A program made the position numbers and the translations under genes. A stretch of 64,000 nucleotides of DNA, from positions 1 to 64,000 of the forward strand of contig DASRJL010000064.1 in NCBI GenBank assembly GCA_035649495.1, read 5' to 3'. Source of the stretch: SG8-41 sp035649495. GTDB taxonomy: Bacteria > Pseudomonadota > Gammaproteobacteria > Burkholderiales > SG8-41. This document shows, one piece after another, positions 24,400-33,800 of the stretch (its first letter is position 1; each line of letters opens with the position of its first letter). The notes beneath the pieces are model-generated. The model was not told the DNA's origin, made no database searches, and saw only the letters and a list, made by a program, of their open reading frames with translations.

Positions 24400-25458
24400 C
24401 TACGCCCCCTCGTTGGCGCGCCGCAGCTCCTCGCGCCGCCCGACGTCGATCCAGTCCTCCTCGATCGGGTAGACCGCGACGCGCCGCTTTTGCGCCAGCA
24501 GCTTCTCGAAGAGCGTGGTGATCGGGAAGAACGCGCCCGCCGGCACGAGCGGCAGCACGTCGGGATCGAGGACGTAGATGCCCGCGTTGATGAGGTAGTG
24601 CGGCGCGGGCTTTTCCGTGAGCTCGAGTAACTGATCGTCGCGCTGGGTCACCACCCCGAAGGGGATCTCGACCTGGTAATGGCGTGCGGCGAGCGTCGCG
24701 CACGCTCCCTGCTGCTGGTGAAACCGGAGCAGGCGGGACACGTCTACCTGGGTGACGAGGTCGCCGTTCATGACCAGCAGTGGATGCGCGGGCGGCCCGG
24801 GCAGCAGGGACAGCGGCCCGCCGGTGCCGAGCGCAGTGGACTCGCGCAGATAGGTGATCGCGCAGCCGAAGCGCTCCCCGTCGCCGAAGTGCTCCGTGAT
24901 GATCTCCGCCATGTAGTTGACCGAGATATGGATGCGCTTGATGCCGTAGCCGACGAGATGGAGCACGATGCGCTCGAGTATCGGCCGCCCGGCGACCGGC
25001 ACCATCGGCTTGGGAAGCCGGTCTGTCAGCGGCCGCAGCCGCCTGCCCTCGCCGCCGGCCATGATGACGGCCGCGTTGGGCTTGTCCGCCGTGCCGAGCA
25101 GCGTCTCGAGGAAGTGTATGCCCAGGAGCTCCCGGCCCGGTCCGACCACCGGCACGTGCCGGATGCGGCGCGCCCGCATGAGGTCGAGCACCCCGACCCG
25201 GTCGGCGTCGGGTCCCACGTGCACGTAGTCGGTCGTCATTACCCGGCTCACGGGCGAATCCAGGTTGAGGTCGGACAGCAGCCCGCGGCGGATGTCGCCG
25301 TCGGTAACGACGCCCTGCACGCACCCCGCGGCGTCCGCCACCAGCGCGATCTCGCGCCAGTTGTCGGTGATCACGCGCATCGCGTCGCGTATGGTCCGTT
25401 CCGGGCCCACGACGAGCTTCTGGAGATCCGGGGGCAGGGTCGGCGGCATATCGGTCAT
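24400..25458 (-). CDS. ptmE: PtmE-like sugar-1-phosphate nucleotidyltransferase with CBS pair
   Basis: 352 residues from ATG 25458, which overlaps the preceding stop as ATGA. Two CBS motifs occupy ~20-125 (IREIALVADAAGCVQGVVTDGDIRRGLL; VPVVGPGRELLGIH). The nucleotidyltransferase domain has AAVIMAGGEGRRLRPLTDRLPKPM, metal-binding VMNGDLVT, and EEDWIDVGR at the end. CBS-nucleotidyltransferase fusions of this type in legionaminic acid loci make GDP-glucosamine from glucosamine-1-phosphate (PtmE). The assignment rests on architecture and context. Confidence 0.82.
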   Translation of the reverse strand: MTDMPPTLPPDLQKLVVGPERTIRDAMRVITDNWREIALVADAAGCVQGVVTDGDIRRGLLSDLNLDSPVSRVMTTDYVHVGPDADRVGVLDLMRARRIRHVPVVGPGRELLGIHFLETLLGTADKPNAAVIMAGGEGRRLRPLTDRLPKPMVPVAGRPILERIVLHLVGYGIKRIHISVNYMAEIITEHFGDGERFGCAITYLRESTALGTGGPLSLLPGPPAHPLLVMNGDLVTQVDVSRLLRFHQQQGACATLAARHYQVEIPFGVVTQRDDQLLELTEKPAPHYLINAGIYVLDPDVLPLVPAGAFFPITTLFEKLLAQKRRVAVYPIEEDWIDVGRREELRRANEGA

Positions 25459-26117
25459 TTGCGGCACGTCACGATCCAATGCGTTATGTCGCGCGCTCCA
25501 TTCTCCGCCGAGCGCGTCACGCGCTCCAGCGCCAGCTCGCGAAACTCCCGGTACAGCTCGGCCAGGCTCTCGCGCGTGGCAAAGCGCGTCTTGCCGAGGT
25601 CCGCGAACGGGCCTTCGCCCACGTCACGCAAGGTCGTCGCGTCGATGCGCTCTCCCGGCCCGTCGCCCCAGCAGCCGCTCGCGGGCGTGAGCGAGAAATG
25701 GAGGGCGCCGGACTTCAGCACGCGGCGCACCTCGCCGACGATAGCCCGCGTTTCCTGCTCGGAGTTGCACGCGAGGCACACGACATCGAGCACCGCGTCG
25801 AAGCTCGCGTCGGGGAACGGCAGAGCGTCCACCGCGCCCTCGACGAACTCGCCGGGCAGGCCTTCCTCGTCGAATCGCCTGCGCGCCCTGGCGATCGCGG
25901 TCGGCGAGGCGTCGATCCCGATCAGGCGGAAGCCTTCGCGCGCGATGAACCAGCTCGCGCCGCTGCCGGGCCCGCAGCCAATCTCGAGCATGCTCACCTT
26001 CGATCGCTCGGGCGCGCGGTAGAAGTTGCGCGCGACGAAGCGCACGACTTCTTCCTGCGGGTACCGACCCCATTCCCGCTCCCGGAAAATCCGCTCCCAG
26101 ACCGGATCAAAGCTCAT
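25455..26117 (-). CDS. SAM-dependent methyltransferase (class I)
   Basis: 220 residues from ATG 26117 (MSFDPVWERIFRE). Motif I is MLEIGCGPGSGASWF; motif II is the acidic LIGIDASPTAI; then DALPFPDASFDAVLDV. It overlaps the upstream methyltransferase gene by 11 bp and ptmE by 4 bp, so translation is coupled. A role in O- or N-methylation of the sugar or its aglycone is suggested only by position. Confidence 0.82.
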   Translation of the reverse strand: MSFDPVWERIFREREWGRYPQEEVVRFVARNFYRAPERSKVSMLEIGCGPGSGASWFIAREGFRLIGIDASPTAIARARRRFDEEGLPGEFVEGAVDALPFPDASFDAVLDVVCLACNSEQETRAIVGEVRRVLKSGALHFSLTPASGCWGDGPGERIDATTLRDVGEGPFADLGKTRFATRESLAELYREFRELALERVTRSAENGARDITHWIVTCRK

Positions 26118-26820
26118 AGTGCACCGCCTGATACAGCAGTTGTCCCCGGTGCGGCGAGGGCGATTCGCGCCCTGTCGCGTAGTCCACCGCGACCCGACGC
26201 GCAACGCGCAGGCCGCTTGCCTCTATCATGCCCTCGATCTCCGCCGGCGTGAACAGATGGCCCATCGCGGGCAGGTTCAAGCCGCCGATCCGCCACTCGT
26301 ACGAGGCGTCGCCGCGTCGCTCGTCCGGCAGGAGAAAATCGACACAGCGCCGCGCGAGCACCTTGAGCGAGCCGTAGGCGGCCGCGTTGTGCCGGTTGTT
26401 GACGTCGAGGTACAGCGCGCCGGCGGGAGCCAGGAGTCCCTGCATCGACTTCAATGCGGCCAGACGCGCCGGGCGGTCAGGCAAGTGCCCGAGGACATTC
26501 CACAGGCACAGGATGACGTCGAACCTCGATTCGCTCTGCGGCAATTGCTCCGCCGGCACTTCCCACACCGCGTCGGCGCCCAGCTCGCGGCAGCGCGCCG
26601 CCATCTCCCGGCTCGGCTCGGCGAGCACCACGCGCCGCGCGGCGAGCCTCCGCGCGAGCGCCATGCCGCGTACGCCGTCACCCGCGCCGACGTCCAGGAC
26701 CGCCTCCACCGCGGCCGGGGCGTGCCTCAGGATGATCCGGTCGACCGCCTCGAGATAGGTCTGCCGGCTCCGGGAATAGTCGCGGTAGTGGGGCGCGAGG
26801 GCGTCATAGGTGTCCGACAC
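26107..26820 (-). CDS. SAM-dependent methyltransferase (class I)
   Basis: 237 residues. Motif I VLDVGAGDGVRGMALA, post-I VVLAEPSREMAA, and DVILCLWNVLGHL are clear. It is distinct in sequence from the next methyltransferase. It lies between legI and that gene in the operon. The substrate is not identifiable; the YDALAPHYRDYSRSR opening resembles small-molecule methyltransferases. Confidence 0.82.
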   Translation of the reverse strand: MSDTYDALAPHYRDYSRSRQTYLEAVDRIILRHAPAAVEAVLDVGAGDGVRGMALARRLAARRVVLAEPSREMAARCRELGADAVWEVPAEQLPQSESRFDVILCLWNVLGHLPDRPARLAALKSMQGLLAPAGALYLDVNNRHNAAAYGSLKVLARRCVDFLLPDERRGDASYEWRIGGLNLPAMGHLFTPAEIEGMIEASGLRVARRVAVDYATGRESPSPHRGQLLYQAVHYEL

Positions 26821-26843
26821 GTCGTTCCGGCCTCACGCCGTGC

Positions 26844-27893
26844 TCATGTCACATCGTTCCAGGTAATCGGCATGTCCTCCTTCACGGCTGCCTTGAGACG
26901 GCGTCCCAGGACCCGGCGGAGGTCCCCCGGCTCTATGCCGCCTAGCGGCCGCTTGATCTCGATCATGTCGCGCGTCAACTCTGCGCCGGCGGGCAGGTCG
27001 CGCGCCGCCACCAGGCTCTTGCGGATCAGCGGCAGGTTGGGCAGCTCGCACGGCGCGGGCACCTTCAAGCCGCTGCCGAGCGCGCAATTGGCCGCGCGCA
27101 CGCCCTCCACCAGCGACTTCAGCTCGTACGGCTCCACCGAAGCGAGGTGGTCGGGCCCCGGCAGGTTGCGATCGGTCGTGAAATGCTTCTCCACAGCGCA
27201 CGCGCCGAGCGCCGCCGCTGCGATCGCCGCATCGATGCCCGGCGTGTGATCGGAGAAGCCCACCGGCAGCCCGAACTCCCGTTTCAACGTCGCCATCGCA
27301 CGGAGGTTCGCCTCCGCAACCGGCGCCGGGTAGCTCGAGACGCAGTGCAGCAGCACCAGCTCCGGGCAGCCGGCCGCCGTCAATGCCTTCACTGCGGCCC
27401 CAACCTCCGCGAGGTTGCTCGCTCCCGTCGACAGCACGGCCCCGACTTTTCTTGCCCCGATGTACTCGAGAAACGGGAGGTTCGTGACTTCCGCGGACCC
27501 GATCTTGATCGCGGACACTTTCAAATCGTCGAACAGGAGATCGGCGCTGTCGAAATCGAACGCCGTGCAGAGAAACGGCATGCTCACCTGCGCGCAATAC
27601 GCCTTCAACGAGGCGAGGGTCGCCCCGTCCAGCTCGAGCGCCTTGCACAGCTCGAGCTGGCCGCCGTCCGCGCCGGTGTTCTGCTGCTGGTACTGCGCCT
27701 TCGGAGCGTAGCGGCTGATTTCCTTCTCCGACTTGAAGGCCTGGAACTTGACGATGTCGGCGCCGGCCGCGCGCGCCACGTCGACCATCCGCCGCGCGAG
27801 CGCCGGATCGCCGTTGTGGTTGACGCCGACCTCCGCGATCACAACCGTCGCATCGGGCCGGGCAAAATCGAAATCTGCCGATTCAAGGTGCAT
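26844..27893 (-). CDS. legI: NeuB-family nonulosonic acid synthase (LegI)
   Basis: 349 residues. It condenses a hexosamine with phosphoenolpyruvate to a nonulosonic acid. Evidence: VVIAEVGVNHNGDPALA at the N-terminus, IVKFQAFKS, KIGSAEVTNLPFLE, LLHCVSSYPAP, VGFSDHTPG, EKHFTTDRNLPGPDH, and a C-terminal SAF antifreeze-like domain (IRKSLVAARDLPAGAELT). The legB/legC/legG/ptmE context points to legionaminic rather than sialic acid. It overlaps the preceding GNAT gene by 11 bp. Confidence 0.93.
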   Translation of the reverse strand: MHLESADFDFARPDATVVIAEVGVNHNGDPALARRMVDVARAAGADIVKFQAFKSEKEISRYAPKAQYQQQNTGADGGQLELCKALELDGATLASLKAYCAQVSMPFLCTAFDFDSADLLFDDLKVSAIKIGSAEVTNLPFLEYIGARKVGAVLSTGASNLAEVGAAVKALTAAGCPELVLLHCVSSYPAPVAEANLRAMATLKREFGLPVGFSDHTPGIDAAIAAAALGACAVEKHFTTDRNLPGPDHLASVEPYELKSLVEGVRAANCALGSGLKVPAPCELPNLPLIRKSLVAARDLPAGAELTRDMIEIKRPLGGIEPGDLRRVLGRRLKAAVKEDMPITWNDVT

Positions 27894-29007
27894 GCGGCTC
27901 CCTGCGATAGAGCGGAAAGTACTGCGTTTCCAGCGTTTTACCGAGCGTGGTCCGTTCGTGGTTCATCTTGAGCTCGCACAACCGGTCGTAGGCCGCGTGG
28001 TCGTGCACGCGACCGTAGGTATAGAGCGTCGCCGTTTCCCCGCCGAATCCCGACTTGAAGCGCAGCAGGCTGTCGTCCGCGGCCGCGGTCACGCCCCCGC
28101 CGAGATGGTAGACACGGTTACCGGCCTCCCTGGCCCATAAGGCCGTCTCGTAGAGCAGCAGGTTGTTGGGCCTGAGCTGGAAATAGGCTTCGTCCGACCC
28201 GCCGAAATGGTAGTAGGCGATTCCCGCATCATGCAGCAGCAGATACGCCGAGGCAACCTTCCCCTGCGTGCGGGCGAAGAACAGCGCGACCCGCCCTGGG
28301 CCCAGATGCCGCGCGCAATCGCGAAAATAGCCGGCGGGAAAGTACCAGCGGTCCGCCGCCGCGTGCCGGTCCATCGTCATCTCGTACAGGCGCTCGAACT
28401 CGGCGAGGTTGGCCGCGTCGGGGGCAACCCGCTCCACGCTGACGCCGCGCTGGCGCGCCCGCTGAATGCTGCTGCGGTGCCCGCGGTTGACCGCATGCCA
28501 CAACTCGTCCGGGGTGCGCGTCACGTCGAGATAGACGACGCTCTTCTGCGGCCGCGCTTCCACGCCCGGACATGCCGCGAGCAGCTGGCGGTTGTCGAGG
28601 AGCGGGTGCAGCGAGCAGAACTCAGCGGCGATGCCCTGGCTTATGCACCACGAGCCGAATTGCTCCTGGAAGCGCGCGAGCAGGTCCGGCGCGCCCGCGG
28701 CGGCGGGATCGGCGCACAGCGGTCCGCCGTAGCCGTAGGCATTGGCGATGTCCCAGAACGGCTCGGCTACGTTCTGCTGCGCGAGGAAGGGAAGCCCATT
28801 CAGGCTCCGCCTGACGAACGGCTGGATCACGAAGTTCGCGCCGTCCGCGGCATACGCGAGCAGCGGCTCGTGGCCGTAGGTATCGCGGTAGATGAGCCCG
28901 TATTCCGGCAGGAAATGCAGATCGCGCAATCCCGGCGGCAACCGCAGCGCCAGCTCGGACCAGAGCCGGCCGTCGGGGCCCGTTGCCGCAAGGACCTGGA
29001 AATCCAT
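27883..29007 (-). CDS. FemAB/GNAT-type acyltransferase
   Basis: 374 residues of the FemAB-like (BioF2/GNAT_6) type. The segments NRGHRSSIQRARQRGVSVE, DRWYFPAGYFRDC, KVASAYLLLHDAGIAYYHFGGSDEA and RPNNLLLYETALWA are typical. Such enzymes transfer acyl or aminoacyl groups. It sits between legG and legI, where Campylobacter-type pathways need the N-acetyltransferase LegH. No hexapeptide-repeat LegH is present here, so this protein may acylate the amino sugar. That substitution is inference. Confidence 0.8.
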   Translation of the reverse strand: MDFQVLAATGPDGRLWSELALRLPPGLRDLHFLPEYGLIYRDTYGHEPLLAYAADGANFVIQPFVRRSLNGLPFLAQQNVAEPFWDIANAYGYGGPLCADPAAAGAPDLLARFQEQFGSWCISQGIAAEFCSLHPLLDNRQLLAACPGVEARPQKSVVYLDVTRTPDELWHAVNRGHRSSIQRARQRGVSVERVAPDAANLAEFERLYEMTMDRHAAADRWYFPAGYFRDCARHLGPGRVALFFARTQGKVASAYLLLHDAGIAYYHFGGSDEAYFQLRPNNLLLYETALWAREAGNRVYHLGGGVTAAADDSLLRFKSGFGGETATLYTYGRVHDHAAYDRLCELKMNHERTTLGKTLETQYFPLYRREPHAP

Positions 29008-30174
29008 TCAGTCGAGGAGCTGCCCGGTCGCGGGCAGCCATTTCGCCACGAGCGCGGGAGTGAGACGCAGACGCCGGAGCACATCCACCGTTCTGGCCGC
29101 GGCGCTGCCATCGCCGTACGGGTTGACGCAACCCGCGAGCGAGGCCTTGAATGTCGGGTCCGAGAGCGCGAATCGCACCGCCTTAACGATCGCATCGCGG
29201 TCGTAGCCGACGTCGATGACGTTGCACGCCCGCGTGCGCCTGTGCTGCCGCGTGCCGACGTTGACCGCGGGCAGCCGGAACGACGCGGCCTCGAGGATGC
29301 CGCTGCTCGAATTGCCGACCATGACGGCCGCGATCCGCATGAGGCTCAGGTATCTCCGGGAGCCCAGGTGCGGCACGGCGCGCAGGAACGGCCGGCCGGC
29401 GTAGGACTGCAGTACCCGCACCATCTCCGCCCCGCCCGCGTCGGTGTTGGGATAAGTGAATACCGTCTGCATGCCGAGCGCCGCGAGGGCCGCGAGCGTC
29501 TCGGTCATCTGGTGAGCCGAGTCCCCCGCCTCCGTGGTGACCGGGTGCTGCGTGCCGAGCACGATGGGACGGCCGAGATCGAGATCGAGATCGGCCGCGA
29601 GCTCTTCCGGCGGCACCGGCTCCAAAGACAGGATCACGTCGAGCGCCGGCTCCCCGACCTCGATGATGCGCAGCGCGCTTTCACCGCGCGCGACGAGCCG
29701 CGCGCCGCTTTCCGGGCAGGTCGTGAGATGGACGTGCGCGAAGCTGGAAATCGCATGGCGTATCGGCTCGTCGATCGAGCCCGTCGAGTCGCCCCCCGAC
29801 ATGTGGACGATGACGACGTTCTGGTGCGCCGCGGCGATCGCCGCCGCCAGCATCTCGCCGCGGTCGCCCTGCAGGAGCACGAGCTGCGGCCTCACCTGCT
29901 CGATGACGCCGGCCATCGCCACCACCGCTTCGCCGAGCGCACGCGCCATCGCGGCCCCGGAAGCGGCAGTGTCCGCTACCGGCACGTGGTGCAATGGCCC
30001 GTAGCGATCGCCTTCGACTTCCGCGAGACTCGACGCGAACCGGGGCGCGAGGTGCATGCCGGTCACGATCAGCTCGAGCTCCAGGTCCGTCGCCGCGGCC
30101 ACCGCCGCATAAACAGGGCGCATGGCCCCGTATTCGGCGCGCGTGCCGGTAACCGCCAGCACCTTCCGCTTCAT
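29008..30174 (-). CDS. legG: UDP/GDP-sugar 2-epimerase, hydrolysing (LegG/NeuC)
   Basis: 388 residues from ATG 30174 (MKRKVLAVTGTRAEYGAMRP), overlapping legF's stop as ATGA. It is a GT-B-like hydrolysing 2-epimerase with QGDRGEMLAAA, HMSGGDSTGSIDEPIRHAISSFAHVH, VGEPALD, and NSSSGILEAASF. In the legionaminic pathway it releases the ManNAc-like sugar that LegI condenses. It is directly followed by the GNAT gene with no gap. Confidence 0.93.
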   Translation of the reverse strand: MKRKVLAVTGTRAEYGAMRPVYAAVAAATDLELELIVTGMHLAPRFASSLAEVEGDRYGPLHHVPVADTAASGAAMARALGEAVVAMAGVIEQVRPQLVLLQGDRGEMLAAAIAAAHQNVVIVHMSGGDSTGSIDEPIRHAISSFAHVHLTTCPESGARLVARGESALRIIEVGEPALDVILSLEPVPPEELAADLDLDLGRPIVLGTQHPVTTEAGDSAHQMTETLAALAALGMQTVFTYPNTDAGGAEMVRVLQSYAGRPFLRAVPHLGSRRYLSLMRIAAVMVGNSSSGILEAASFRLPAVNVGTRQHRRTRACNVIDVGYDRDAIVKAVRFALSDPTFKASLAGCVNPYGDGSAAARTVDVLRRLRLTPALVAKWLPATGQLLD

Positions 30175-30890
30175 GACCGTACCCCGCGCGGGAAACCCGA
30201 TCCGGGTCGGCTGAGAAGGAATTCCGCCCACGCGAAGTCGAGCGGCGTATCGATGTCCACCGACGCCGCCTCGTCGATCGGGAACGGCGCAACCCGTCCG
30301 CCGTAGAGCATTCCGCGCGCGATCAGCGCGGGCCGGATCACCATGACCGCGCCGGTCTCGACCCAGGCCTCCGGCAGATCCCCGCGCGGCGCGGCCATCC
30401 TGCCCAGCGTGTACCAGGGCCGCAGCAGACCCCTCGACGGCCGCCACGTCCACCACGGATGCTCGCGAGCCCGGCGCACGGCCGTGATCGTGTCGGCGCG
30501 GCGCGTTTCGAAGGCCACGATCGCCCGGTCGATGTGCGATGCCGTGAGAAAGGGCGAGGTCGGCTGCAGAAGTACCACGGCGTCCACCGGTGGATGGCCA
30601 CGCTCGTATTTCGCCAGAGCGTCTCTTAGCGCCCCCGCCACGGGGCTATCGTCGCGCGCGAGTCCTGCCGGCCGCAACCCCTGGGGGTCCGCGCCGCGCG
30701 AGCGCGCGTAGCGGGCGATCTTCTCGCTGTCGGTGGACACCACCACGGCCGTCAGCCGGCGGGAAGAACAGGCGGCGGCGATGATGTAGTCGATGAGCGG
30801 CCTTCCCGCGAGCGGCCGCAGGTTCTTGCCGGGGACGCGCTTCGAGCCGCCGCGCGCGGGGATGATGCCAAGGTAGCGCGCCCTAGCCAC
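30171..30890 (-). CDS. legF: CMP-nonulosonate cytidylyltransferase (LegF/NeuA)
   Basis: 239 residues. The N-terminal LGIIPARGGSKRVPGKN motif binds CTP; VVVSTDSEKIARYA, LLQPTSPFLTASHI and the C-terminal SVDIDTPLDFAWAE are typical. It activates legionaminic acid as the CMP-sugar. The start is GTG 30890, overlapping the end of the large TPR-glycosyltransferase gene by 8 bp. Confidence 0.93.
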   Translation of the reverse strand: MARARYLGIIPARGGSKRVPGKNLRPLAGRPLIDYIIAAACSSRRLTAVVVSTDSEKIARYARSRGADPQGLRPAGLARDDSPVAGALRDALAKYERGHPPVDAVVLLQPTSPFLTASHIDRAIVAFETRRADTITAVRRAREHPWWTWRPSRGLLRPWYTLGRMAAPRGDLPEAWVETGAVMVIRPALIARGMLYGGRVAPFPIDEAASVDIDTPLDFAWAEFLLSRPGSGFPRGVRS

Positions 30891-33800
30891 CGGCGCTCCC
30901 GCGCGCGGTGATCCACGCCTGGAGCTCTCCGGCCACCGTGGCCATCACTTCCTCCCACGGCTGGTAGAGCCCGCGCTGGAAGCGCCGCAGGGAGCGCAGC
31001 CACGGGTGGCGCTCCGCGCCGTGCATCTGCCAGTCCGTTCCGTGATGCAGCTGCCAGGTGGGGACGCCCAGAGCGGCGGAGAGGACACTCACGGCGGTAG
31101 GTGCCGACACGACGAGATCGAGCGCGCGCGTCAGGGCGGCGACCTCATCGAGATCGTTGAACATATCGATCTCGCGGATCTCGTGCACCGCGCCGCCGAA
31201 GATCTCGCGCGCCCGCGCGAGCTCCTCGGCGCACTCGTCGTATTGCAGGCTGACAAAGGTCGCGCCACGCGTCGTCAGAACCGGTTCCCATTGCTCGATC
31301 CGCGTGCAGGCGAGCGCGCGCTCGCCCCTGAACACTATGCTGCGCCAGCTGAAGCCGACCTTCGGTCCCGGGCCCAGCGCGCGCAGCCGCTCCCGCCAGT
31401 ACGCGACGCGCGCGGGATCGGCCACGAGGTACGCCGAGCGCTCGGGAAAATCGCCAAGCGAGCGGCGCAACCAGCGCCCGAGACTCCCCGCCGGGATCTG
31501 GAAATCGATTGCTTGCTGAGTGTAGGGATGCGGCGGTTCGGTACGGGGCACCACGTCGCAATCCGGAAACGAGCGGGCGAACAGCGGCGCCAGCTTGGGG
31601 GCGCACTCGATAACGCAGTAGCCCGCGCGCGCGACAAGCTCGGGAAACATGCCGGCAAAAACGAGCTGACTGCCAACGCTGCTCTCCTTCCAGGCAAGGA
31701 TGGTCTTGCCGCCAAGATCCTCGCCTGCCCACCGCGGGAACGGAAAATCGCGGGCGCGGGCCGCCCGGGTCGCCTCGTCGAACCGCCATTCGTATCCCTG
31801 CCAGCCGCGGTCGAATTCGCCTCGGGCGAGCAGCGCCAGGCCGAGGTTGAACCGGGCTTCCGCATAATCCGGCCGCTCCCGCAGGACCTCCTCGTTTTGT
31901 GCAATGGCGGCATCGAGATCACCCCGCAGATAGTTCGCGAGCGCACGGTTCGCCCGTGCGGGCAAGTGCCCCGGATCGCGCTCGAGCAGTCGCCGGTAGG
32001 CGGCGTCGGCCTCGTCGATCCTACCCTGCTCGTAACGCACGATTCCCAGTTCCAACGCGGCCGCGTCGAGCTCCGGAGCGAGCTCGATGGCGCGCTCGTA
32101 TTGCTCGCCGGCCTCCTGCAGCTTGTCGAGCCCGCGCAACGCCCGCGCCAGACCCAGTGTCGCTTCCGCGGACCGCGGTTCCCGGGAAACGAGCAGCTCG
32201 AGCTCTGACCGGGCTTCCGCGAACCGGCTCTCCTCCAACAATCTTCCGCTCTGCCTGAGGTCATCGTACAGGGCACCGCCCTCTTGCTGCCCGGCGGCCG
32301 TATCGCCATCAGCCGCAGCACAGGCCTCTGCGCGCAGGCGTGCGGCGATATCGGCGATCACTTCGTCCCACTCCTGGTTCCACGCGCGCTTCAGCTGCGT
32401 CATCGCCGGAAACCAGGGATTGCGGTCCGTACCGTGCACTTGCCAGTCCGCCCCGTAGCTCATTTGCCAGGTCCGCACGCCGAGCGCCGCCGAGAGAAGG
32501 CTCACCGCTGTCGGCGCCGAGATCACGAGGTCAATCGCCTGGGTGAGCGCCGCCGCCTCGTCGAGATCGTTGTAGAGGTCGACCTCCGGAAACGCGTGGA
32601 TCGCCACACCAAAGCGCTGCCGCGCTTCGTCGAGTTCCGCGCCGCACTCGTCGTACTGCAGGCACACGAACAGAACACCGGGCACGGCGAGTATCGGCCC
32701 CCACTGCTCGAGCCGCGTGCACGCGAGCGAGCGCTCGCCCTTGAGGTTCGTGCTGCGCCAGCTGATGCCGACTTTGTGGCCATCGCCCAGCCGTGCCAGG
32801 CGCGCCTTCCACCAGGCGACCCGTTCGGGGGCCGGCACGAGATGGCCGCGTCGCTCGGGAAAGCTCGCCAGGGATGGGCGCAGCCAGCGCGCGAGGCTCC
32901 CCGCGGGAACCTGGAAGTCGAACGCCTGTGCGGCTCCCGGGTGGGGGGGATCGCTCTTCGCGACGACACGTGCGCCCGGGAACGAACGGGCGAAGAGCGG
33001 GACGAGCTTTGGTGCGCACTCGATCACGCAGCGCTGCGCCGCGACCGCCACCTCGGGATAAAGCGAGGAGAACAGGATCTCGTCGCCGACGCCCTGCTCG
33101 CCCCAGACGAGCACGCTCCTTCCGGCCAGGGACTCTCCTTCCCAGCGCGGATGCCCGAAGGGGCGCGCCTGGGTCCCCATTTCCGGGTTCGGCTGGCGAA
33201 ACCGACATTCGTAGTCCCGCCAGCCGCGCTCGAAGTCTCCCGTCTGCAGGCGCGCGATCGCGAGGTTCAGCTGCGACTCGGGATGCCCGGGCCGCGCTTT
33301 CTGCGCCTGCTCGTAACACGGGATCGCCTCGTGCGGGCGACCGAGGTAGTTCAGCATCACCCCCATGTTGTGATGGGCCTCCACCGAATCGGGAGCGAGC
33401 GACCGGGCCCGCTCGTAGCACTCGAGGGCACGGTCGATGTCCGCGCGGTCCTTCAATACCGAGCCCAGATTCACGTACGCGTCGCTGTAGTCGGGCTTCG
33501 ATCCGATCGCGCGCTCGTAGCACGCGATGGCCTCGTCCTTGCGATCCTGTTCCCGGCGGGCGTTGCCGAGATTGAAGCTGGCCTCGGGAAAATCGGCCCT
33601 GAGCGCGAGTGCCCTCTCGAACTCGGCCGCGGCCTCGTCGACGCGGCCGAGCTTGAGCAGGGCGATTCCCGCGTTCACGTGGAGCTCCGGCATCCCCGGC
33701 CGCGAGACGTGCGCGAGACGGTAGCTTTCGATCGCCTCATCGAACCTGCCTTGCGCGTGCAACAGCCCGGCGAGATGGATGTGGCCTTCGCCCAGTCCGG

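Noticed and set aside
28207..30306. 699-codon plus-strand open frame over legG and the GNAT gene
   Set aside because: Antisense shadow of the legionaminic operon.
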